This document shows positions 7,882-18,432 of a stretch of 64,000 nt of DNA, piece after piece. Below the pieces are notes generated by a model. It was not told the origin of the DNA. It saw only the letters and a program-made list of their open reading frames with translations, and did not search any database. Source of the stretch: Parvularcula sp964556115. GTDB taxonomy: Bacteria > Pseudomonadota > Alphaproteobacteria > Caulobacterales > Parvularculaceae. Both the position numbers and the translations under genes were made by a program. The DNA is taken from contig CAZKVC010000009.1 of assembly GCA_964556115.1 (NCBI GenBank), positions 1-64,000 of the forward strand, in the 5' to 3' direction. Each line of letters begins with the position of its first letter. The stretch's first letter is position 1.

Positions 7882-9231
7882 GTGACCGGACCCGATCTTA
7901 GCATCGCATGGCCGTTGCCTCCCGGTGAGGCGGCGGCCATTGCCGTTTCAGGGGGCGCGGACAGCTTCGCGCTCCTCAGCCATGCGGTGAGGGAAGGGCA
8001 CCCGGTGGTCGCCCTCACCGTGGACCACGGCCTGCGCGAAGGCTCCGCCGCTGAGGCGCAGGCTGTCAGGACCTGGTGCTCCGAGCGGAACATTCCCCAC
8101 GAGACCCTGATCTGGCGCGGCGAGAAACCATCGAGCGGCATTCAGGCGGCCGCCCGCGAGGCGCGCTACCGCCTTCTCTGCCAGGCCTGCGAGCGGATGG
8201 GGATCGGGCATCTCATCACCGCCCACACGGCGGACGACCAGGCCGAGACGGTCTTCATGCGCCTGAGAAGGGGCGCGGGCCGTGGCCTCGCCGGGATCCC
8301 TGCAAGCCGGAAGATCGCGGCAGGACCGGGCGAGCCGATCACCCTCTGGCGCCCGATGCTCGGCATCAGGCGGGACGAGGTGCGGGGTTATGCCAAGGAG
8401 CAGGCACTGCCCTTCGTGGACGACCCCTCGAACGAGGATGACCGCTTCGAGCGGGTGCGCGTACGGGCGTTACTCGGAGCGCTAGAGGAGCAGGACCTGC
8501 TGACGGTGGAGGCGCTTTGTCGGACGGCCCGCGACGTCGAATCCCTGCAAACTGAGCTTTGTCTTGCGCACTATTGGGACGACTCTGAATACGAGTACGA
8601 GTTCGCACCGGACGGGTCGCTGAGTGCTTGGGACAATCAATGGATCGATGGCTACGACCTGCATTCACCACATTTCCAAGCCGAATGGCACCATGCCCGG
8701 GAATTTCTCCGAAAAGCGACAATGACAATCTCCGGTGACGGGCCAATCAACGCCGAGAAAATCCCGCTGCCGGTTCCGGAACGGAAGGAGGCGGCATTCG
8801 GTGTGGTCTATCATTGGAGCGTAGGGCAGCTTCACTTGCTCAGAGAACCCGCCGCCCTTCTCGGCCGCGCCGACGGCACCCCCGGCTTCACCCCGCTCCC
8901 CGCTGCCCCAGGCTCGAAGCACCTCTACGACCGCCGTTTCATCGTTTCGGTGCCGGAGGATGCACCGGAGGGCCTCCACCTCCGTCCCCTCGGGCAGCTC
9001 CTGCCGAAGGACATCGCCACCTCGACCCTGGCGCGGCAACGCATCTCCACCTTGCCCTGCCTTGCACGGGGTGCGACCCCGACCCACCTGCCTGAACAAG
9101 CTGTCGATGCCGTGACAAACGCACTCAAGGGCTGGAAGGGATGTGACAGCTTCTTATCTGCCATTAGCAGCACATTTCCTGCACGCTCCTTGTTAGCGGA
9201 GCGGTTCGCTGGTGATGTGATCCGATATTAA
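7882..9231 (+). CDS. tilS: tRNA(Ile)-lysidine synthetase
   Basis: Modifies the wobble cytidine of tRNA-Ile(CAU) to lysidine, using ATP. The GTG start at 7882 directly follows the cpoB stop (7879-7881). The PP-loop SGGADSFAL (residues about 17-25) and HTADDQAETVFMRL are clear. The DDPSNEDDRFERVRVRALL segment is the usual end of the catalytic domain. Residues about 210-320 (8510-8840) are encoded in visibly lower-GC sequence with different codon choice than both ends of the gene, yet stay in frame and end in a family-like LLREP. The C-terminal domain recovers normal composition. Length (449) is ordinary for the family. Confidence 0.95.
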   Translation: MTGPDLSIAWPLPPGEAAAIAVSGGADSFALLSHAVREGHPVVALTVDHGLREGSAAEAQAVRTWCSERNIPHETLIWRGEKPSSGIQAAAREARYRLLCQACERMGIGHLITAHTADDQAETVFMRLRRGAGRGLAGIPASRKIAAGPGEPITLWRPMLGIRRDEVRGYAKEQALPFVDDPSNEDDRFERVRVRALLGALEEQDLLTVEALCRTARDVESLQTELCLAHYWDDSEYEYEFAPDGSLSAWDNQWIDGYDLHSPHFQAEWHHAREFLRKATMTISGDGPINAEKIPLPVPERKEAAFGVVYHWSVGQLHLLREPAALLGRADGTPGFTPLPAAPGSKHLYDRRFIVSVPEDAPEGLHLRPLGQLLPKDIATSTLARQRISTLPCLARGATPTHLPEQAVDAVTNALKGWKGCDSFLSAISSTFPARSLLAERFAGDVIRY

Positions 9232-9276
9232 GGGTGCTCCCGTAACAACGGGCGCAACACTTCGAAGGGATATCCT

Positions 9277-11184
<1,908 letters not shown>

Positions 11185-11202
11185 CGCGGCCACATGACAA
11201 AG

Positions 11203-11230
11203 AGAAGCCCGGCCACCGTGCCGGGCTTCT
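11203..11230 (+). terminator. Rho-independent-type terminator after ftsH
   Basis: A perfect 11-bp stem, AGAAGCCCGGC (11203-11213) and GCCGGGCTTCT (11220-11230), closes a 6-base loop and is followed by TC with only a weak T tract. It starts 18 bp after the ftsH stop and separates ftsH from the two membrane-protein genes. Confidence 0.8.
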
Positions 11231-11317
11231 TCGTAAGGGGACCAGCTCGCACATGGCCGTCTTGCGGCGCGCCCGCCTCTTCGCCATGCTCGGCCTCAGG
11301 GAACGACGGGGCCAGCC

Positions 11318-12196
11318 ATGACAAGATCCTTCAACAGCATCGAAGCGGTGATGTTTGCGCTGCGCTTTATCGGGCAGGCCTTCGTCACGTTCCTGCGCCT
11401 TGGCTGGATGGGTCTTGGCGTCATGATCGCCGGCTGGGCGCTTATCGTCGAATCGGGCGGCAGCGTCAGCTTGGGCGGTATGACATTCGGTACCCGCGCC
11501 AAGGAAGGCGTGATCGAAGCCGGGTTCAGCCAGTCGGCCGGCGTCTTCATGACTTTCGGTCAATCGCTCCTTCTCAGCACGGTGGGAATCGTCGTCATCC
11601 TCATCGGCTTCCTCCTTCTCGTGCCGGCCGCCACCGCTGTGGTCAGGCGGGCGGCGGGGGCCGAGCCGCGAAGCGGCTTCCTGCCGCGTTTCGGCGCCCA
11701 TGAGATCAGCTTCCTTCTCGCCAATCTCATCATTCTCGGCGTGATCGCGATCGCTTCGATCTTCATCGCTGTCTCCGCCGTTCTGGGGCTCGGCTTCTAT
11801 TTCTCAGGGGGGGCACAGGTCCTTCAGGATCTGGATGCGACCGGGATGACGATCGTCCTGCTGATGTTTCTGGCACTTGCGGCAAGCCTTTGGGTCGTGA
11901 TCCGCTTCAGCCTGTTCCCGGTGCACGCCGCAGTGACAGGGCGGTTATCGGTTGGTGAGGGGTGGCGTCTGACGAAGGGCCGGTTCTGGAAGCTCTTCCT
12001 CACCTATGTGCTCCTGCAGATCGTCTTCTTCGCGATCGAACTCGGGCTGGGCTTCCTCGGCATCGCGCTCATCGCCGTCGGGCTGACCCTGGTTTCAGCG
12101 CTTCTGAGCCTTGCGTTGCAGCTGGCATCCCAGCTCGCCTCGATGAACCTCGCATCGGACATCTTCCGCCAGATGGAAAACAGCCATCCCGAATGA
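11318..12196 (+). CDS. Polytopic membrane protein, paralogue A of the ftsH-folP interval
   Basis: A 292-residue protein with about 6 hydrophobic segments and no recognised catalytic motif. It shares a repeated layout with the next gene. Each has an N-terminal helix ending in LRLGW or LRIGW, an RFG-(A/M)-(H/R)-E loop, then a later F/R-rich element (RFSLFPVHAAVTGRLSVGEG here; RSIAIPAAVAAENRL there) and W(R/K)xFF/L. This pattern resembles DUF-type membrane proteins common in Alphaproteobacteria. Function unknown; presumably inner membrane. ATG at 11318; the RBS is weak (ACGGGGCCAGCC). Confidence 0.75.
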   Translation: MTRSFNSIEAVMFALRFIGQAFVTFLRLGWMGLGVMIAGWALIVESGGSVSLGGMTFGTRAKEGVIEAGFSQSAGVFMTFGQSLLLSTVGIVVILIGFLLLVPAATAVVRRAAGAEPRSGFLPRFGAHEISFLLANLIILGVIAIASIFIAVSAVLGLGFYFSGGAQVLQDLDATGMTIVLLMFLALAASLWVVIRFSLFPVHAAVTGRLSVGEGWRLTKGRFWKLFLTYVLLQIVFFAIELGLGFLGIALIAVGLTLVSALLSLALQLASQLASMNLASDIFRQMENSHPE

Positions 12197-12294
12197 CGGG
12201 CAGGCAAGAAACCGGCTCGGAACGGGTTCCCTCCGCGCTCTCTGAATGTTAACGAAGGGTTAGCAGGTGTAGGGCGTTCAGGGGGCCATTGGGC

Positions 12295-13500
12295 ATGAAC
12301 AACAAGGTACCGGTCGTGCAAACGGCTGTCGAAGCGTTCGTTTTCGCATTCCAGAATTTCGGTTCGATCCTTCGTATCGGCTGGTTCCCGGTCTTCCTGG
12401 CCATCGCGCTTCTTCTCGGCGCGCTCGCTTCCATGGCGACAGGGGTCCTCGCCCTCCATGAAGCTGTGATCGTGCATCCCGAGTTCATGGTCGTGCCTGC
12501 CCCCATGCTGGACAGCGCGGTCGCTTTTATCGACCGGCTGCCATTGCCCCTCTTCACCGCTCCCGAAGCGATCCCGGCCCAGGCCCTGGCCTTTGGCGGG
12601 TTCACAGGCACGCTGCTTCTCTTCATCGCGGCGCCCATGGCGCTGATGCCGATCCAGACCCTTCTTTACGAAGTCTCCGGCGGACGCCGCGGCTGGCCGG
12701 GCGGAATTCTCTTCTTCCGCTTCGGCATGCGTGAGCTGAAGCTTCTCTTCGCTCACTACATGGTCGGCGTGGGCGCCGCCGCCTTCACATCGGCGATCAT
12801 CCCGCCGCTCTTCCTTCTGGGCTTCTTCGGCGCCTCGACCCTCGAGCCGGTTATCATGGTCGGCACCCTCGTCCTTTGTTACGGACTCTTCTTCCTGGGC
12901 CTCATCTGGTTCTCGCTGCGCAGCATCGCGATCCCGGCAGCCGTGGCCGCCGAGAACCGCCTGATGTTCATCGAGGCCTTCAAGGCGACGGGCGGCAATG
13001 TCTGGCGCATCTTCTTCGCACTGGTCGTCATCAGCATCATGCTGGTGGTCCTTCAGGCGATCGCCGTCGTGGTGCTCGTCGCCCTTGGCGCGACCATCGC
13101 CTATGTGCCGCAAGCGGTCGCCGTGTTCGTAGGCCTCGTCATCACCCTCCTCGCCATCGCCGCCTTCATTGTGGTGATGACCATCGAAGTCGCCTTTGTC
13201 GGCCGCATCTGGTCGGCGGTCCGCGGCAAGGTCATGGATGAGGACGAGCCGTCCCCTGCCGATGCCGTCTTCGCCGAGGAAGCCGAGAAGAGCGATTTCA
13301 GCGAAGACTTCGCCAATGATGGCTACGATCCCGCTTCGGTCTCGGGCGAGGCTCCGGCCCCCGTCAGCACCATGGCGCGGGAGAGCGATGCGCCGATGAC
13401 CCGTGCTTTCGCGGATGCTCCCGCCGCGCGGTCCGCGGCCCCGGCCGAAGAGCCGGCTGAGAAGCGCTCGATCGGCTTCATGCGGAGCCGCTTCCGCTAG
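12295..13500 (+). CDS. Polytopic membrane protein, paralogue B, with acidic tail
   Basis: 401 residues from ATG 12295. A TTG six bases upstream is in frame but unnecessary. The N-terminal 310 residues hold about 6-7 membrane helices with the same layout as the upstream paralogue (11318-12196), which points to a tandem duplication followed by divergence. The last roughly 90 residues are hydrophilic and acid/alanine rich (DEDEPSPADAVFAEEAEKSD region), ending in a basic MRSRFR. No known domain can be named with confidence. The gene ends 36 bp before folP and may be co-transcribed with folP-glmM-thiD. Confidence 0.78.
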   Translation: MNNKVPVVQTAVEAFVFAFQNFGSILRIGWFPVFLAIALLLGALASMATGVLALHEAVIVHPEFMVVPAPMLDSAVAFIDRLPLPLFTAPEAIPAQALAFGGFTGTLLLFIAAPMALMPIQTLLYEVSGGRRGWPGGILFFRFGMRELKLLFAHYMVGVGAAAFTSAIIPPLFLLGFFGASTLEPVIMVGTLVLCYGLFFLGLIWFSLRSIAIPAAVAAENRLMFIEAFKATGGNVWRIFFALVVISIMLVVLQAIAVVVLVALGATIAYVPQAVAVFVGLVITLLAIAAFIVVMTIEVAFVGRIWSAVRGKVMDEDEPSPADAVFAEEAEKSDFSEDFANDGYDPASVSGEAPAPVSTMARESDAPMTRAFADAPAARSAAPAEEPAEKRSIGFMRSRFR

Positions 13501-13536
13501 AGCTTGAGGCCGAAGAGCGCTAGGCGGCTCGCTGTC

Positions 13537-14331
13537 ATGCGCATCTTCGGCATTCTCAACGTCACCCCCGACAGCTTCTCCGATGGCGGCCGTTTCGCGT
13601 CCCGCAACGCCGCCACCGATCAGGCCCTCCGCCTCGAAGACGAAGGCGCTGACGTCATCGACATCGGCGGCGAAAGCACGAGGCCCGGCGCCGACCCCGT
13701 CCCTGCCGAGGAGGAACGTGCCCGCGTCCTCCCCATTATCGAGGCGCTCGAACCCCGCCTCTCCGCCGCAATCTCCATCGACACGAGAAAGCCGGAGGTG
13801 GCGCGGGACGCGGTGGCGTCGGGTGCTTCGATCTGGAACGACGTCACCGCGCTCACCCATTCCGGGGAAAGCCTGCCCCTTGCCGCGCAGCTTGGTTGCG
13901 AGGTCGTCCTGATGCACATGAAGGGCACCCCGGGGACCATGCAGGACGCGCCGCGCTACGACGACGTCCTTTCCGAAGTGACGGCTTTCCTCGGCCAGCG
14001 CATTGCCGCCTGCGAAGCGGCGGGTATCCCGCGCACCAGGATCACCGCCGATCCCGGCATCGGTTTCGGTAAGGCCCTGACGCATAACCTTGCGCTCTTC
14101 CGCCGTCTCGAAGACTTCAAGACACTCGGCACGCGCCTGATGATGGGGGCGAGCCGTAAGCGTTTCATCGCCGTCCTCGACCGCGACGGCCCCGCCGAAG
14201 AGCGCCTCGGCGGCTCTCTCGCGGCCGCGCTCAGGGCCGGGGAGGCGGGTTTCACGGACATCCGGGTCCACGATGTTGCCGCGACCCGTCAGGCCCTCGC
14301 CGTGGCCAACGCCATTCGCGCGGGTGAATAG
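13537..14331 (+). CDS. folP: Dihydropteroate synthase
   Basis: Condenses 6-hydroxymethyl-dihydropterin pyrophosphate with p-aminobenzoate in folate synthesis; the target of sulfonamides. 264 residues from ATG 13537. The start is chosen because family proteins begin right at FGILNVTPDSFSDGG, which follows immediately. Other signatures: DVIDIGGESTRPGA, ISIDTRKPEVA, IWNDVTAL, DPGIGFGK and GASRKRFI. It lies upstream of glmM (62-bp gap). folK, which supplies its substrate step, is 3.5 kb downstream in a separate unit. Confidence 0.97.
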   Translation: MRIFGILNVTPDSFSDGGRFASRNAATDQALRLEDEGADVIDIGGESTRPGADPVPAEEERARVLPIIEALEPRLSAAISIDTRKPEVARDAVASGASIWNDVTALTHSGESLPLAAQLGCEVVLMHMKGTPGTMQDAPRYDDVLSEVTAFLGQRIAACEAAGIPRTRITADPGIGFGKALTHNLALFRRLEDFKTLGTRLMMGASRKRFIAVLDRDGPAEERLGGSLAAALRAGEAGFTDIRVHDVAATRQALAVANAIRAGE

Positions 14332-14393
14332 CCGGCCTTCTTCTCCCTTTTAAAGAGTTGCGCTATGCGGGGCGCCAACAAGGAGAAGAGCAC

Positions 14394-15758
14394 ATGGCGC
14401 GCGACGAAACTCCCCGGCAACGCAAGGTCTTCGGCACGGACGGTGTCCGGGGCATGTCGAATGTGGGAGCGCTGACGCCCGAAGGCGTTCTCAAGCTCGG
14501 CATGGCGGCGGGCCGGGTTTTCCGCCGGGGCTCGCACCGCCACCGGGTGGTGATCGGCAAGGACACCCGCCTGTCGGGCTACATGATCGAACCTGCTCTC
14601 ACGGCGGGCTTCATCGCTGCGGGAATGGATGTGCTTCTCTTGGGCCCTGTGCCGACCCCGGCCATGGCCATGCTGACGCGCTCGATGCGCGCCGATCTCG
14701 GGGTGATGATCTCGGCCAGCCACAACCCCTTCCACGACAACGGGCTGAAATTCTTCGGCCCCAATGGCTACAAGCTCTCCGACGAGACCGAGCTCGAGAT
14801 CGAGACGCTGATGGAGGAAGGCCCCGCCATCGGCCTTGCCGAGGCAGGCAAGCTCGGCCGCGCCAAGCGGATCGACGATGCCGGCCCGCGCTATATCGAA
14901 TTCGCCAAGGCGACGCTTCCCCGCCGCCTCAATCTCGAAGGCATCCGTGTGGTCCTCGATTGCGCCAATGGCGCGGCCTACAAAACGGCGCCGGTGGTCC
15001 TCTGGGAACTCGGCGCCGATGTGAAGTCGCTCGGTGTCGAACCCAACGGCTTCAACATCAATGAAGGGGTCGGCTCGACCCACCCGGAAAAGCTTCAGGA
15101 AGCGGTGCGCGAATACCGCGCCGATATCGGCATCGCGCTGGACGGTGACGCCGACCGGGTCATTATCGCCGACGAGAATGGCGACCTGATCGACGGCGAC
15201 CAGATCCTCGCCACCATCGCAACCTCTCTGAAAGGGTCGGGACAACTCAAGGGCGACGGCGTCGTCAGTACCGTGATGAGCAATATGGGCTTTGAGGCCT
15301 ACCTCAAGGACCAGGGCCTCAAGCTCCACCGCACCAAAGTGGGCGACCGCTACGTCGTCGAGGCGATGCGCCGGCTCGGCTGCAATGTGGGCGGTGAGCC
15401 ATCAGGGCACGTCATTCTCTCCGATTTCGCCACCACCGGCGACGGTCTCGTGACCGCGCTTCAGGTGCTGCGCGTCGTGCGCGGTCAGGACAAGCCGGTT
15501 TCGGAAGTCTGCCGCAACTTCGATCCCTACCCGTCCCTTCTCAGGAATGTCCGCTACAAAGGCGGAAACCCTCTCGAGGCAGAGGACGTCAAGAAGGCGA
15601 TCGCAGCCGGCGACAGGAAGCTCGGCGAGAAGGGCCGCACCGTCATCCGCAAATCCGGCACCGAACCCCTCATCCGCGTGATGGCGGAAGCGGAGGATGA
15701 ACGCCTGGTTCACGAAGTCGTGGGCGACATCTGCGAAGCGGTCGAGCGGGCGAGCTAA
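14394..15758 (+). CDS. glmM: Phosphoglucosamine mutase
   Basis: Interconverts glucosamine-6-phosphate and glucosamine-1-phosphate for UDP-GlcNAc and peptidoglycan synthesis. 454 residues from ATG 14394 with AAGGAG at 14380-14385; the upstream in-frame extension is rejected. It begins KVFGTDGVRG as usual. The phosphoserine loop ISASHNPFHDNG places the catalytic serine near residue 109. The metal-binding loop LDGDADRV and the sugar-binding GGEPSGH follow, with the phosphate-binding RKSGTEPLIRVMAE near the C-terminus. thiD starts 1 bp after its stop. Confidence 0.97.
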   Translation: MARDETPRQRKVFGTDGVRGMSNVGALTPEGVLKLGMAAGRVFRRGSHRHRVVIGKDTRLSGYMIEPALTAGFIAAGMDVLLLGPVPTPAMAMLTRSMRADLGVMISASHNPFHDNGLKFFGPNGYKLSDETELEIETLMEEGPAIGLAEAGKLGRAKRIDDAGPRYIEFAKATLPRRLNLEGIRVVLDCANGAAYKTAPVVLWELGADVKSLGVEPNGFNINEGVGSTHPEKLQEAVREYRADIGIALDGDADRVIIADENGDLIDGDQILATIATSLKGSGQLKGDGVVSTVMSNMGFEAYLKDQGLKLHRTKVGDRYVVEAMRRLGCNVGGEPSGHVILSDFATTGDGLVTALQVLRVVRGQDKPVSEVCRNFDPYPSLLRNVRYKGGNPLEAEDVKKAIAAGDRKLGEKGRTVIRKSGTEPLIRVMAEAEDERLVHEVVGDICEAVERAS

Positions 15759-15759
15759 G

Positions 15760-16563
15760 ATGAAAGGCCGCGTCCTGATCATCGCAGGGTCGGATTCCGG
15801 CGGCGGGGCAGGGATCCAGGCCGACATCAAGACCGTCACGGCGCTCGGCGGCTATGCGGCAACGGCGGTGACGGCGATCACCGTTCAGGACACGGCCAAA
15901 GTCCACGAAGTCCATCACCTGCCGCCTGCGCTGATCGAGCGACAGGTGGATATCGTCCTGGCCGATATTGGCGCTGATGCGATCAAGGTCGGCATGATCG
16001 GCACCCTTGAGGCGGGGCGTGCGGTGGAGCGGGCGCTCCTGCGCGCCAGGGGCATTCCGGTGATCCTCGATCCTGTCCTCGTCGCGACCAGTGGCGACTC
16101 ACTGGCGGCGGACGAGCTTTCCACCTTCTTCTGTGAGCAGCTTGTTCCGCTGACCGATATTCTGACCCCGAACCTTCCCGAGCTCGCCGCCCTCAGCGGC
16201 AGGCCGGTCGGCGACGCTTCGTCGATCACAAGCGCGGCGCACTATCTCCTCGATTGCGGCGCGAAGGCGGTCCTGGCCAAGGGCGGGCATGGCGGCACGA
16301 AGACCATCGAGGATCTCCTCGTAACACCCTCCGGCGTCCGCAGCTTCAAGGCGAAGCGCATCGAAACCGGCAGCACTCACGGCACGGGCTGCACGCTGGC
16401 AAGCGCGCTTGCGACCCTCACCGCGCAAGGGATGCCGCTTGAACAGGCGGCGGAGAAGGCCATCTCCTTCGTCCGCGCTGCGATCAAATCGGCGCCGGGT
16501 TATGGCCGCGGGTCCGGTCCCCTCAATCACGGCGCCTGGATAGAGACGGCGCAGGACGTCTAA
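15760..16563 (+). CDS. thiD: Hydroxymethylpyrimidine/phosphomethylpyrimidine kinase
   Basis: Phosphorylates HMP and HMP-P in the pyrimidine branch of thiamine synthesis, directly after ThiC. 267 residues; ATG at 15760 lies 1 bp past the glmM stop, so the two are co-transcribed. The N-terminus VLIIAGSDSGGGAGIQADIK and the C-terminal GTGCTLASALA anion-hole motif are diagnostic of this ribokinase-fold family. It is not linked to thiC (49 kb), and no TPP riboswitch is seen here, so only thiC appears to be under riboswitch control in this window. Confidence 0.96.
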   Translation: MKGRVLIIAGSDSGGGAGIQADIKTVTALGGYAATAVTAITVQDTAKVHEVHHLPPALIERQVDIVLADIGADAIKVGMIGTLEAGRAVERALLRARGIPVILDPVLVATSGDSLAADELSTFFCEQLVPLTDILTPNLPELAALSGRPVGDASSITSAAHYLLDCGAKAVLAKGGHGGTKTIEDLLVTPSGVRSFKAKRIETGSTHGTGCTLASALATLTAQGMPLEQAAEKAISFVRAAIKSAPGYGRGSGPLNHGAWIETAQDV

Positions 16564-17222
16564 AGGCCGATATCGCCCGCAGCCGCGCCGATGACATCGT
16601 CGAACATCTCTTCGGTCAGCCGACCCGTATTGGTGTTGTAGCGGCTGCAGTGATAGCTCGACCGAAGTCGCAGCGGGCCGTTCGGCCCCTCCACCTTATA
16701 ATCCGTGCCATGACCGAAGGGGTGTCCTGCAACCCGTGCGCCGAGCGCCCGCAGGGTTGCATCATGGCTGACCTTGCCGAGACAGACGAGGGTCTTGAGC
16801 TTCGGCAGGGTCGCGATCCGCGAGATCAGGAAAGCCCGGCAGGTGGTGACTTCCTTCCCCGTCGGCTTGTTCTCAGGCGGCACGCAGCGCACCGCGTTGG
16901 TAATCATGGTGCGGCGTAAGGCGAGGCCGTCATCGGGGCGCTTGTCATAGCTTCCCTCCGCAAGGCCGAAGCGCAGGAGCGACGCATAAAGAAGATCGCC
17001 TGCCCAGTCGCCGGTGAAGGGGCGCCCCGTCCTGTTCGCGCCCATGCGCCCCGGCGCGAGACCGACGATCAGGAGCTCCGTACACGCCTCGCCCTCGGCC
17101 GGCATGAAGCTCGGCACCGCGCCGTTGAACCAGTGGGGCTCGGCCGCCTGGTTCTCTTCGCGGTAGGCCACCAAGCGGGGGCAGAGCGGGCAGTCCGGCG
17201 GCGCCTCTGCCGGCGCGCTCAC
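16560..17222 (-). CDS. Family-5 uracil-DNA glycosylase (UDGb type, Fe-S)
   Basis: Removes uracil and other deaminated bases from DNA. 220 residues, GTG start at 17222 overlapping the NYN gene stop by 4 bp. Motif 1 is GLAPGRMGANRTGRPFTGDW, which has the family-5 GLAPG..GANRTGRPFTGD form. Motif 2 SYHCSRYNTNTGRLT corresponds to the SYHPS.xNT.TGRLT of the family, with proline replaced by cysteine. CPLC near the N-terminus and cysteines around residues 112 and 128 are the likely 4Fe-4S ligands. Its stop overlaps the convergent thiD stop by 4 bp. Confidence 0.9.
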   Translation of the reverse strand: MSAPAEAPPDCPLCPRLVAYREENQAAEPHWFNGAVPSFMPAEGEACTELLIVGLAPGRMGANRTGRPFTGDWAGDLLYASLLRFGLAEGSYDKRPDDGLALRRTMITNAVRCVPPENKPTGKEVTTCRAFLISRIATLPKLKTLVCLGKVSHDATLRALGARVAGHPFGHGTDYKVEGPNGPLRLRSSYHCSRYNTNTGRLTEEMFDDVIGAAAGDIGL

Positions 17223-17809
17223 TCCTCCTCGCCGAAGGTCTCACGGGGCTTTCTCGCCACTTCCTTGCGGGCGATGACGTCCTCGAGTTCGGTCAGGTCC
17301 ACGAAGAGATCAGCCTGCCGACGGATATCGTCCGACGCCATGGGCGGCTGGCTCTTGACGGTCGACACACAGATCACCCGGCAGCCCTGTTCCTGGACCT
17401 TGGCGATGGCGTAGCGGAAATCCGCATTGCCGGTGAAAAGGACGAGGCAATCGAGCTTCGATGCCATCTGCACCATGTCCACGGCCAGCTCGATATCGGT
17501 GGACCCGCGATAGCGCTTGCGCCCGTCCTGGCCGGTGAACTCCCGCGCGGGCTTGGTCACCATGGTGAAGCCGTTATAGTCGAGCCAGTCCACCAGCGGG
17601 CGAAGGGGCGAATAGTCCGCGTCCTTATCTTCCTGCATGGTGGTGTAGTAGGACGCGCGCACCAGCCTCGTTTCGCGCCTCAGCCGCGCGAGAAGGTTGC
17701 GGTAGTCGATATCGAAGCCGAGGGTCTTGGCGGTCTTGTAGAGATTGGCGCCGTCGATATAGACGGCGGTCTTGTCATCGGGGTCGAGCCCCATCCAGTC
17801 AGGCATCAT
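17219..17809 (-). CDS. NYN-domain (LabA/DUF88) protein
   Basis: 196 residues. NYN domains are PIN-like nuclease folds acting on RNA. Here the acidic motifs VYIDGANL and GSTDIELAVDM are kept. The usual SGDGDF or SGDSDF motif reads FTGNADF, so one of the conserved aspartates is asparagine. The C-terminal STVKSQPPMASDDIRRQADLF block is typical of the alphaproteobacterial LabA subgroup. The stop overlaps the start of the uracil-DNA glycosylase gene (GTGA), so the two are translationally coupled. Target unknown; nuclease activity may be weakened by the substitution. Confidence 0.88.
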   Translation of the reverse strand: MMPDWMGLDPDDKTAVYIDGANLYKTAKTLGFDIDYRNLLARLRRETRLVRASYYTTMQEDKDADYSPLRPLVDWLDYNGFTMVTKPAREFTGQDGRKRYRGSTDIELAVDMVQMASKLDCLVLFTGNADFRYAIAKVQEQGCRVICVSTVKSQPPMASDDIRRQADLFVDLTELEDVIARKEVARKPRETFGEEE

Positions 17810-17872
17810 GCGCTCCGGCTTAAGCTATGCCGCGAATCAAATCGGCTTTGAAGCTAGCAACGAGTTCATGTT

Positions 17873-18373
17873 ATGACAAACACGGCGCTTATCGGTCTCG
17901 GTGCGAACCTTCCCTGGCAGGGCCGGGGCCCCGAGGAAAACCTGCGCCGCGCCGCAGCTGCCGCCGGACGGCTCGGCACGGGCGCGCGGCTTTCGCGCTT
18001 CTACTTGAGCCCGGCCTGGCCCGATCCTTCGGCGCCTGAATATGTCAATGCGGTGCTGGCGATAAAGACCGCGCTGGCCCCCGAGGCGCTGCTTGCCGCG
18101 CTTCAGGCGATCGAGGCCGCGTTCGGGCGGGTGCGCTCAAGCGATCCTGCCCGCCGCTATGCGCCGCGGAGCATGGATCTCGACCTCCTCGCGCTGGGCG
18201 AAGAGGTGCGGGAGAGTGAGACGCTGGCCCTGCCTCACCCGAGGATCGCCGAGCGGGACTTCGTGCTCCTGCCCCTCGCGGATATAGCGCCCGCGTGGCG
18301 CCATCCCGTAACCGGAGCGGGGACCGAGGCGCTGATCGCCGCGTTGCCGAAAGTCACCGCCCGCCCGCTCTAG
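17873..18373 (+). CDS. folK: 2-amino-4-hydroxy-6-hydroxymethyldihydropteridine pyrophosphokinase
   Basis: Transfers pyrophosphate to the pterin, producing the FolP substrate. 166 residues, ATG at 17873. Family markers are the N-terminal IGLGANL, the RRYAPRSMDLDLLALG loop with the metal-binding DLD, and the LPHPRIAERDFVLLPLADIAP block with the essential histidine. Divergent from the NYN gene (64 bp). serS begins 59 bp downstream. Confidence 0.95.
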   Translation: MTNTALIGLGANLPWQGRGPEENLRRAAAAAGRLGTGARLSRFYLSPAWPDPSAPEYVNAVLAIKTALAPEALLAALQAIEAAFGRVRSSDPARRYAPRSMDLDLLALGEEVRESETLALPHPRIAERDFVLLPLADIAPAWRHPVTGAGTEALIAALPKVTARPL

Positions 18374-18432
18374 CCTCCGGCTTGCACCCTTGGGCATCGC
18401 CACTATGGTGCCCGCCAAACCGGAGAGGCCCG

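Noticed and set aside
12004..14271. Very long minus-strand frame (about 755 codons) across the paralogous membrane proteins and folP
   Set aside because: It is a shadow produced by high GC at third codon positions. Its translation is rich in Asp, Arg, Gly and His with no recognisable domain, while the opposite strand holds clear FolP and membrane proteins.
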